DNA of 64,000 nucleotides, taken from contig DAIMEJ010000003.1 in NCBI GenBank assembly GCA_036725345.1, positions 62,001 through 126,000 of the forward strand. The letters are read 5' to 3'. Positions 17,674 to 24,966 of the stretch are shown here, one piece after another. How positions within the stretch are numbered: position 1 is the first letter of the stretch; every line of letters starts with the position of its first letter. The stretch is from JAPLJU01 sp036725345 (GTDB lineage: Bacteria > Desulfobacterota > Syntrophia > Syntrophales > UBA2192). The translations under genes and the position numbers were made by a program. The notes under the pieces were generated by a model. The model worked only from the letters and a program-made list of their open reading frames with translations, made no database searches and was not told the DNA's origin.

Positions 17674-18462
17674 CTATCGGGCGAGATAACCGCCGTCATT
17701 CGCCACCACCTGGCCGGTCATGTAGGCCGAAGCGTCGGAGGCGAGAAAAACGGCAAGCCCTTTCATGTCGTCGATGTCCCCGATCCTCCTCATCGGGATC
17801 AGGCTGAGCATCTGCTCGCACTGCTCCTTGAATTCAGGCTTTTCGATGTAGCTCATCATGTCCGTCCGGAAGTAACCGGGGGCGATGGCGTTGACCCTGA
17901 TGTTGTAAGGGGCCAGCTTCACGGCCAGGTTCATCGTCAGCAGGTTGATGGCCCCTTTTGAAGAGTTATAGGGGACCGCCGGGTGAACCTTTTCGTCCGA
18001 CCCCCGGAAGGCCATGACCGAGGAGATGTTGATAATGTTTCCCCCGCCCTGATCCTTCATGAGACGGGCGACTTTCTGGGTCAGGATCCAAACGCCCCTC
18101 ACGTTCACGTTGAATAGCTGATCCCATCGCTCGATGGGGAAGTCGAGCGTCGGGGCCCCCCAGGTGGCGCCGGCGTTGTTGACGAGAATGTCGACGCGTG
18201 AAAATTTTTCAGCGGCGGCGCTGACGAGCCTTTCGATGTCCTCCTCTTTTGCCACGTCGCACGCCACCGGAAGGACGCGCACACCGAAATTTTTCCGTAT
18301 CTCTTCGGCCGTCGTCTCGAGGTTTTTCATCTTTCTCGACGCGATGACCAGGTCCGCCCCCGCCTCTGCCAGACCGATGGCAATGAATCGGCCTATCCCC
18401 CGTCCGCCCCCCGTGACCATGGCGACTTTTCCGTTGAGCCTGAAGAGATCCTGCAGCTTCAT
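17674..18462 (-). CDS. Short-chain dehydrogenase/reductase (FabG-like)
   Basis: 262 residues with a complete classical SDR set: TGGGRGIG cofactor loop at residues 18-25, NNAG at about 92, catalytic Ser in INISSVMAF, YNSSKGA (Tyr and Lys four apart), and the family PG loop (IAPGYFRTDM). It should be an NAD(P)(H)-dependent oxidoreductase of a hydroxy or keto substrate; the substrate is not readable. AAAGGAGGATGAA precedes the ATG. The SprT-like gene lies 69 bp upstream on the same strand. Confidence 0.88.
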   Translation of the reverse strand: MKLQDLFRLNGKVAMVTGGGRGIGRFIAIGLAEAGADLVIASRKMKNLETTAEEIRKNFGVRVLPVACDVAKEEDIERLVSAAAEKFSRVDILVNNAGATWGAPTLDFPIERWDQLFNVNVRGVWILTQKVARLMKDQGGGNIINISSVMAFRGSDEKVHPAVPYNSSKGAINLLTMNLAVKLAPYNIRVNAIAPGYFRTDMMSYIEKPEFKEQCEQMLSLIPMRRIGDIDDMKGLAVFLASDASAYMTGQVVANDGGYLAR

Positions 18463-18531
18463 TTCATCCTCCTTTGATGGTTCCCCGGCTGCCGTACCGA
18501 AACCGGCCGATCGGCTTTCCCGCCGGTTTTC

Positions 18532-19218
18532 TCAGAGATAACCGTGATCCTTTTCCCACTTTCTGGCCTTTTCATAATCGCGGAAGCGCCGCTCCATCCG
18601 CTTGAACCCGGGTGTGTGCATCCTGCGCCTCCCGTCGACGGTCTGAACGCCCAGGTAGGCGTGGAGCATTTCGTGATACACGACATTTTCAATGACGTAA
18701 AGCGGGATTTTTTTCCGGTCCAGGCAGGGATTGATCCGGATGGCGCCGGTCCTCTCGTCGTAACACCCCAGGGTCCGCTGCCGGACGCCCCTTCTTCTCG
18801 AGTTCCTGCCCCAGGTGATGACGGCGGTGACGAGGTTGCCGAAATATTTCCCGTTGATGTCCGCGTATATTTTATCCAGTTCGAAGACCCTGCCCTTCGT
18901 GCAGACCTTCTGTGTTCCGCCGTTGTATCGCAGGAGGTCCTCCCTGTTTCGGCGGATGAATTCGCGGATGAGGGGGAACCGGTTTCTGTCTTTTCTGATG
19001 CCTTCCGCTACCTCGCTTATGACGGCCTCGCCGGCGCCGAGGAGGATACGGTGCAGCCGGACACGAAAGTCCCCCTCGGGTGTTTCGCGCCAGGAAACAA
19101 CGGAGGGGGAGTCCTCTATGAGCGTTAGATAGACGGTCTTTCCCGTGACGATCTCGAGGTAACGTCTGATGTCTTCCGGCCCGTATAAAAGAGGCAGGGT
19201 TACGGCAAGGGCCCGCAT
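18532..19218 (-). CDS. SprT-like zinc metallopeptidase-fold protein
   Basis: 228 residues from ATG 19218 (AGGAGGAATC ribosome site). An upstream in-frame extension of 22 codons is unlikely. The signature VVYHEMLHAYLG near residue 182 gives the HExxH-type zinc motif (HEMLH), with a third ligand probably in MHTPGFKRME. SprT-like proteins are predicted metallopeptidases; most bacterial members have no assigned substrate. The N-terminal 120 residues match nothing I know. Confidence 0.72.
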   Translation of the reverse strand: MRALAVTLPLLYGPEDIRRYLEIVTGKTVYLTLIEDSPSVVSWRETPEGDFRVRLHRILLGAGEAVISEVAEGIRKDRNRFPLIREFIRRNREDLLRYNGGTQKVCTKGRVFELDKIYADINGKYFGNLVTAVITWGRNSRRRGVRQRTLGCYDERTGAIRINPCLDRKKIPLYVIENVVYHEMLHAYLGVQTVDGRRRMHTPGFKRMERRFRDYEKARKWEKDHGYL

Positions 19219-19427
19219 CGATGATTCCTCCTGTGTCCCGAGATGATCCGGAAATTCTATATCGCTTTTGACTGCCGAGATCAATCGGGATTCAACGAAC
19301 CCGTCTTCAAGGCGAAGACGACAAGCCCTTCTCGATGGAAAAGGTGTACCCCGATATTTCAGATTGAAAAGATTTCCGGAAGATCTTACAAGTTTTCCTC
19401 ATACAACAGGCAACGGAGGCCCTGAAA

Positions 19428-21077
19428 ATGTTGCACCCCCTGGCCGGGAAGCCGGCGCCGCCGGACATGCTGGTCGATGTCCCGAAGCTGGTGAGCGCCT
19501 ATTACGACCTTCACCCCGATGCGTCGGATCCGCTTCAGCACGTCGCCTTCGGGACGTCGGGACACCGGGGCTCATCTTTCTCGAGGAGCTTCAACGAGGA
19601 TCACATCCTGGCCATCAGCCGGGCCGTCTGTGAATTTCGATCCTCCAGGGGCATCACGGGGCCGCTTTTTCTCGGTACGGACACCCACGCCCTCTCGGAA
19701 CCCGCGTTCGCGACGGCCCTCGAGGTCCTGGCGGCCTGTGGCGTGGATGTCATGATACAGAAAGGACGCGGCCACACGCCGACACCGGTGATCTCGCATG
19801 CCATCGTCACGTACAACCGGGGCCGGGAGTCGGGGCTGGCCGACGGGATCGTGATCACGCCCTCCCACAACCCCCCGGAGGACGGAGGGTTCAAATACAA
19901 CCCCCCTCACGGCGGTCCGGCCGATGTGGACATCACCCGGTGGGTGGAGGCGAGAGCCAATGATCTCATCAGGAAAGGGGTTGGAGAGGTGAAACGCCTT
20001 CCCTTCGGGAAAGCACGCCGGGCGGCCACCACCCACGAACACGATTACGTCAGGCCCTTCGTGGAAGATCTGCAGAACGTCGTCGAAACCGATGTCATCC
20101 GGGACAGGGGCATCCGGATTGCCGCGGACCCCATGGGCGGGTCGTCCGTCGCCTTCTGGGATTCCATCGCGGAGCGATATCAATTTCGGATCGACGTCGT
20201 CAACCGGCACGTCGATCCGACTTTTTCTTTCATGACCCTGGACCATGACGGCAAGATCCGAACGGACTGCTCCTCGCCGTACGCCATGGCCCGGCTCATC
20301 GCCCTGAAAGATCGCTACGACATCGCTTTCGGCAACGATGCCGACTGCGATCGCCATGGCATCGTGACCCGGGGCGCGGGGCTCATGAACCCCAATCACT
20401 ATCTGGCCGTCTCCATCTGGTACCTTTTCCGCAACAGGCGAGGGTGGCGGCAGGATGCCGCCGTCGGCAAGACGCTCGTCTCCAGCGGCATGATCGACCG
20501 CGTGGCCGCGCACCTGGGCAGGAAGCTCTTCGAAGTGCCCGTCGGTTTCAAGTGGTTCGTCGGGGGTTTGATGGATGGAACCTGCGGCTTCGGCGGCGAG
20601 GAAAGCGCCGGGGCTGCCTTTTTGCGCAAGGACGGCGCGGTCTGGACGACGGACAAGGACGGCATCATCATGGCTCTGCTGTCTGCGGAGATCACCGCCG
20701 CTACGGGACGGGACCCCGCCGAACACTACGAGGCCCTGACCGGGATGTTCGGGACCCCCTTTTACGAACGGGTGGACCTGCCGGCCTCTCCGGAACAGAA
20801 GGCGGCCGTCGGGAAACTCTCGCCGGATGACCTGTCGGTCAATGAAATAGCCGGGGAGAAGATCCTCGCCAGGCTGACAAGTGCGCCGGCGAATAACGCC
20901 TCCATCGGCGGGCTGAAGGTCGTCACCGAAAACGGGTGGTTCGCCGTGCGGCCCTCCGGGACGGAGAACGTCCTCAAGGTCTACGCGGAGAGCTTCAGGG
21001 GCCGGGCGCATCTTGAAAGGATCCAGGATGAAGCCCGGCGGGTGATTGAAGAAGCCTGCCGGAAGTCGGGTGAATGA
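19428..21077 (+). CDS. pgm: Phosphoglucomutase (alpha-D-glucose phosphate-specific)
   Basis: 549 residues, the usual length of bacterial Pgm. Visible motifs: FGTSGHRGSS near residue 42, the phosphoserine loop ITPSHNPPEDGG around 143, the metal loop NDADCDRHG near 305, the sugar-binding GGEESAG near 388, and the phosphate-binding RPSGTENVLKVY near the end. It interconverts glucose-1-phosphate and glucose-6-phosphate, supplying sugar nucleotides to the envelope genes around it. Its end overlaps the start of the DUF1460 gene by 8 bp if GTG 21070 is used. Confidence 0.95.
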   Translation: MLHPLAGKPAPPDMLVDVPKLVSAYYDLHPDASDPLQHVAFGTSGHRGSSFSRSFNEDHILAISRAVCEFRSSRGITGPLFLGTDTHALSEPAFATALEVLAACGVDVMIQKGRGHTPTPVISHAIVTYNRGRESGLADGIVITPSHNPPEDGGFKYNPPHGGPADVDITRWVEARANDLIRKGVGEVKRLPFGKARRAATTHEHDYVRPFVEDLQNVVETDVIRDRGIRIAADPMGGSSVAFWDSIAERYQFRIDVVNRHVDPTFSFMTLDHDGKIRTDCSSPYAMARLIALKDRYDIAFGNDADCDRHGIVTRGAGLMNPNHYLAVSIWYLFRNRRGWRQDAAVGKTLVSSGMIDRVAAHLGRKLFEVPVGFKWFVGGLMDGTCGFGGEESAGAAFLRKDGAVWTTDKDGIIMALLSAEITAATGRDPAEHYEALTGMFGTPFYERVDLPASPEQKAAVGKLSPDDLSVNEIAGEKILARLTSAPANNASIGGLKVVTENGWFAVRPSGTENVLKVYAESFRGRAHLERIQDEARRVIEEACRKSGE

Positions 21078-21882
21078 TTCCGCGGGGAAGGAGGGCTTGT
21101 TGAAACATCGGCTTCAGGACGTCAGGGTTCTGCAAAGACTCGTCGGCTCGCTGGCCCGGAAAGAAGTCCCGCCGTCGCCGCCGGGGCGTCTCACGCTCGA
21201 GATCGGGAGATTCTTCCTCGGGGCGCCGTACGCTTCGGGCACACTCGAATCGAGGGGGCCCGAGCGCCTCGTCGTCAACTTGAGGGCGTTCGACTGCTTC
21301 ACCTTCGTTGAAAACGCGGTGGCCCTCACCCGGCTTCTTCAATCGAAGGATCGATCTTTCGCACGTTTCGAGAAGCTGCTCCGGGAGATCCGGTATCGCG
21401 GGGGCCGCCTCAGGGGATACCCCTCGAGGCTTCACTATTTTTCAGAATGGATCAACGACAACGGGAAAAAGGGTTTCCTGAGGGATGTCACGTCTGCGGC
21501 GGGGGGGAGGCGGGTCCGGATGAACATCCGATACATGACGGAGCACCGGGACGCCTATCCCGCGATGAGGGACGAAAACAACATGAAAAGGATGCTTGCC
21601 GTCGAGAGAACGCTCAGCCGAAGGACGTTGTCCGTAGTGCCGAAGAGGGCCCTGAGACGACTGGAGGGGCGGATTCGCGACGGCGATGTGATAGCCATCG
21701 CGACGAGCCGGGGGGGACTCGATGTTCAACACGTCGGTCTCGCGGCGAGGGTGCGCGGAAGGATCCATCTGCTTCACGCCTCGAGCGTGCACGGGAAGGT
21801 CGTTCTGTCGCGAGAGACGCTGCACCGCTACCTCTCGCGCAGCCGCGGGCGCACGGGGGTCCTGGTGGCGCGGGTTTCCTGA
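21070..21882 (+). CDS. DUF1460 family NlpC/P60-like N-acetylmuramoyl-L-alanine amidase
   Basis: About 270 residues. The catalytic Cys motif is LRAFDCFTFVENAV and the His motif is LDVQHVGLAAR, the arrangement of NlpC/P60 cysteine amidases. DUF1460 members studied in Bacteroides are N-acetylmuramoyl-L-alanine amidases used in cell-wall recycling (recalled literature). There is no signal peptide, so it would act in the cytoplasm. GTG 21070 overlaps the pgm stop; TTG 21100 is an alternative with a stronger ribosome site (AAGGAGGG). It runs head-on into the GNAT-DUF4922 gene with 3 bp between stops and lies beside the MurU-AmgK/AmpG set. Confidence 0.78.
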   Translation: MNDSAGKEGLLKHRLQDVRVLQRLVGSLARKEVPPSPPGRLTLEIGRFFLGAPYASGTLESRGPERLVVNLRAFDCFTFVENAVALTRLLQSKDRSFARFEKLLREIRYRGGRLRGYPSRLHYFSEWINDNGKKGFLRDVTSAAGGRRVRMNIRYMTEHRDAYPAMRDENNMKRMLAVERTLSRRTLSVVPKRALRRLEGRIRDGDVIAIATSRGGLDVQHVGLAARVRGRIHLLHASSVHGKVVLSRETLHRYLSRSRGRTGVLVARVS

Positions 21883-21885
21883 ATG

Positions 21886-23391
21886 TCACCATGCCATGGC
21901 TTCGATGGCCTTTATGACGGCCTTTTCGTCGAGGGAGACTTCCCTGTAGATATTCTCCACCGCGGCCGCGTCGAGTCTCTGAAAATCCTTCTCCACAGGG
22001 GTGATCACGGTACCGGCCATGTCGATGATCCCCGGGCTGACGACGACCCGATCGGCGCCTTCCCTGAAAAAAGCGTCCGGACGATGTTTTCGCCGGGGGA
22101 AAATCAAAAGACGCCATCGGCCGCCTTTCAGGAAAGCGGCGATGTTCAGCATCGGCTCCTCGGCGATGGCCAGCGTTTTCCTGAGGGATGCCGTAAGTCC
22201 CCGGAAGGCGTCAGCCATTCTCTCCGGATCATCGCCCTCGAGGACCAATACTTCCCGCCCCAGTTTTATCGCCCGGTGGAGGGTGACACCGTCCGACTCC
22301 TTCATTAAAACCCGTCTTTTTTCTTCTTCGATTTCCGGTCCGATGGACATCGTCTTCGAGGGGCCGGCCTGAAGGTGCAGATGATCCGGCGCGGAAGCCC
22401 CGCACCCGGCGCCGTTATAGAGTATCGCCCAGGCGGGACCGAAATCCGCCGCGAGCCGCAGGAGGGTCCGGATGTTCGGATCGATGAGCTGGGCCCGGTG
22501 GTCGATGTGGGAGATCGTGAAGTGGAAATGAAAAACGGGCATGGGGTTGCACAGGATCAGAAACGCCTCGCGATAAAGGACCCCCGCCTGGGGCCCGGGG
22601 AGGTTTTCCACGCAGAGGAAACAGGGACGGTTCCGGATGGCCTCGGCGTTCAGGACGGCCGTGCTGCTCTTGATCCTCGCGGGATTGAACTGGAGGTGCA
22701 CCGTGTAACCCCCGCACGGCACTTCCCTGTCCTTGACTGTCTTCAACTGCTCGTAACCTTCCCGTAAATCGTCCCATTGGCGCTTCTGCCCCGAGAGCAG
22801 GTCGAGGCACAGGTCCGTGAGGCTGCGTTCGTTCGGGCCACCCTCGAAGGCAGCCAGAATCTTTCGTCCCTCTGCCGGGGTTCTCTGTCTGCTTCCCGTC
22901 CTCTTGTAGCCGACAAAGTGGCTGACCGTCGTTTTGCCCATGGTGAAGGGTTCTTCGCGTGTGAATTGGAAACCCGCTTTTTCGTAAAAACGAAGCGCCC
23001 GGCCGTTCTGAACCATCACGCCGACGAGGATTTCCCCGACATGTCTTTCGGCGGCGTGTTCCTCCACCGCCTTCATGAGTCGCTTTCCAATCCCCCGGCC
23101 CTGGACGTCGGGCAGAAGATAGAACGCGGTGAGGTAGAGGCGTTTTTCTTTCCTGTTGAAGTGGGTCCTGGCGTAGCCGACCGCGCGACCACCGACCTCT
23201 GCGATGCAGCCATGCGCTGAAGGGTCGATGAAAAGGGCCGAGAAAGCCCCTCGTTCGTAGTATATGTCGAAATAAGCCTTGAGATCCGTCTCGGGAATGA
23301 AGCTCGAGTAGGCGCTGAGCCAGGAAAGCCAGGTGATTCTGCGAAGGTCTTCCAGGTCGGTTTTCAACCAGGGCCGAATGATGATTTCCAC
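21886..23391 (-). CDS. GNAT acetyltransferase fused to a DUF4922 (HIT/GalT-like) domain
   Basis: 501 residues. Residues 1-165 are a GNAT acetyltransferase (FYLLPDVQGRGIGKRLMKAV for acetyl-CoA binding, NGRALRFYEKAGF). From about 175 the protein is DUF4922-like: LQFNPARIKSS, RPCFLCVENLP (paired Cys), a HFHFTISHIDHR segment, and CGASAPDHLHLQAG, whose HxHxQ is the catalytic histidine motif of the HIT/GalT superfamily. Such enzymes transfer or release nucleotidyl groups on sugars. DUF4922 occurs beside SpoIID-like and AmpG-like genes in Bacteroidetes (from memory), matching this neighbourhood. A role in recycling of amino sugars is inferred; the substrate is unknown. Confidence 0.75.
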   Translation of the reverse strand: MEIIIRPWLKTDLEDLRRITWLSWLSAYSSFIPETDLKAYFDIYYERGAFSALFIDPSAHGCIAEVGGRAVGYARTHFNRKEKRLYLTAFYLLPDVQGRGIGKRLMKAVEEHAAERHVGEILVGVMVQNGRALRFYEKAGFQFTREEPFTMGKTTVSHFVGYKRTGSRQRTPAEGRKILAAFEGGPNERSLTDLCLDLLSGQKRQWDDLREGYEQLKTVKDREVPCGGYTVHLQFNPARIKSSTAVLNAEAIRNRPCFLCVENLPGPQAGVLYREAFLILCNPMPVFHFHFTISHIDHRAQLIDPNIRTLLRLAADFGPAWAILYNGAGCGASAPDHLHLQAGPSKTMSIGPEIEEEKRRVLMKESDGVTLHRAIKLGREVLVLEGDDPERMADAFRGLTASLRKTLAIAEEPMLNIAAFLKGGRWRLLIFPRRKHRPDAFFREGADRVVVSPGIIDMAGTVITPVEKDFQRLDAAAVENIYREVSLDEKAVIKAIEAMAW

Positions 23392-23400
23392 TTTACCTGT

Positions 23401-24873
23401 CTACACTCCTCGGTTGATTTTCTGACGGGCCTGGATTTCCCCTGTGCGGACCTCGTCTTTGAAGGCGTTATTGCGGTTCGTCTCCTCGATGCCCGGAGAT
23501 GCGTCGGTATTGCCCGGCCACCGCCGGCACCAGTAGAGGTTTTCATAAATTCTGCCGATCCGGTACTCGCGGCAGACGCGCAGGGCCACGGCGTAATCCT
23601 CGCCGTAACTGACGTTGGGGAACCCGATCTTCCGCATGAGGTGCGTGTTGAATGCCCTCGGGGCCCCCAGCCCGTTGACGCGAAGGGCGTTGTTGCGGCC
23701 GTTCTCGTCGGTCCATTCCCGGTGGTCGATGAGGCCCGGCGGTATTTCCTCCAGGTCGGCGTTCACGAGCGTGTAGGAGCCGATGACCATGGCGAAACCG
23801 CCCTGGCGAAAAAGATCCATGATCTTCTGGAGCGAGTCGCGGCCGCTGTAGAGGTCGTCGGAGTCGAGCTGTACGGCGTAGCGCCCGCAGGCCTCGGAGA
23901 AGAGCGCCTCGTTCCAGCACCCGCCGATGCCGAGGTCGCGCCGCCCCGGGATGACGTGTTTCAGGGCGGAATGCCGCCGCGCGAGGTCCCTCAGGACAGC
24001 GGTGGTCCCATCCGCCGAGTGGTTGTCGACGACGATGACGTTGAAGGGGAAGTCCGCCTGTTGCGAGAGGGCGCTTTTCACGGCACCGGCGATGGTTTCT
24101 TTCCGGTTCCGGACGGGGATGATGACGCTTGCCTCCACCGGGAAGGGGTAAGGGACCCGTTCCACCTCCTTGAAATCCGGCGCCAGATAGGCGTCGATCT
24201 TCTTGAGATAATCCGTGAAGACGGATTCCATCTCCTTCTGTGCAGCCGCGTTTCGGGGGTCGACGTAGGAGAAGAGTTTCTGAGCGCCCGTCGGCCCATC
24301 CGGCACGGACGAGGCATAGAGGGCCTTCCGGATATGGTGGACGGGGTGGTCGATGGAGACCTTGAGGCGGAGGTCGTAGAGGCCGGCATGTTCAACCTCC
24401 GGGGTGTCCCCGTATTTCGCGAGAGCCGTCCGGGCGGCGTCAAGGGAGAAGAGCACCATGGGGCCGAAATCGAAATCGTCGCGGACGCTCCCCGGCTGGT
24501 AGTCGTTGAGCGGGTGGTAAATTTCCCGGGATCCGTCGAGGTCATAAAAGTCCGAGTAGGCCACGCCGGCGGACGTTTTTACGGCGGTGTCGCATAATCG
24601 CTTCAGGGTGTTGCCCGCAAGGCGGATGTCTCTCGAAGGGGGAGGGAGGAAAAGGAGCCAGGGCGTCCTGCAGGCCTCTGAAATGAACGAGATGGTCCGG
24701 TTCGAAAAAAAACCCTGAGAGGCAATCCGCCTGCAGCGGTCCCTGGAAAACGGCTCCTCCTCTGGACAGAGAACCGCCACCTCCTCGACGGGATCGGAGG
24801 CAAGAAAAGCATCCAGAATTTTTTTAAAGAAAGGTTCCCGGCTGAAAGGGATCAACACGGTGAGGGGTTTCAC
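23401..24873 (-). CDS. Family 2 glycosyltransferase with an extra N-terminal domain
   Basis: 490 residues from GTG 24873 (GGGGAGAG ribosome site); a GTG 15 codons upstream is possible. The first 235 residues start VKPLTVLIPF and look like a degenerate GT-A-type half with YSDFYDLDG. The second half is a clear GT2: EASVIIPVRNRKETI, VIVVDNHSADGT, VQLDSDDLYSG (DxD) and NGLGAPRAFN. Two GT-A-like halves suggest a duplicated transferase. It lies 9 bp before the GNAT-DUF4922 gene on the same strand, so they are likely cotranscribed. Acceptor and donor are unknown. Confidence 0.8.
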   Translation of the reverse strand: MKPLTVLIPFSREPFFKKILDAFLASDPVEEVAVLCPEEEPFSRDRCRRIASQGFFSNRTISFISEACRTPWLLFLPPPSRDIRLAGNTLKRLCDTAVKTSAGVAYSDFYDLDGSREIYHPLNDYQPGSVRDDFDFGPMVLFSLDAARTALAKYGDTPEVEHAGLYDLRLKVSIDHPVHHIRKALYASSVPDGPTGAQKLFSYVDPRNAAAQKEMESVFTDYLKKIDAYLAPDFKEVERVPYPFPVEASVIIPVRNRKETIAGAVKSALSQQADFPFNVIVVDNHSADGTTAVLRDLARRHSALKHVIPGRRDLGIGGCWNEALFSEACGRYAVQLDSDDLYSGRDSLQKIMDLFRQGGFAMVIGSYTLVNADLEEIPPGLIDHREWTDENGRNNALRVNGLGAPRAFNTHLMRKIGFPNVSYGEDYAVALRVCREYRIGRIYENLYWCRRWPGNTDASPGIEETNRNNAFKDEVRTGEIQARQKINRGV

Positions 24874-24966
24874 GCTCGTCTCTCCCCGGCGATGAATCGG
24901 CTGGCGGGATCCTACCACATCCCGCCGTCTGAGGCACGCTGAACTTCGGGGGGATGACCCTGCAGC

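Noticed and set aside
19572..21011. 479-codon frame on the minus strand opposite pgm
   Set aside because: Pgm on the plus strand has all catalytic motifs; the antisense frame is open because of GC-rich third positions and shows no domain.
24903..24926. GGCGGGA/TCCCGCC hairpin between the GT2 and DUF748 genes as a terminator
   Set aside because: It has no T run on either strand; at most a processing or attenuating hairpin.
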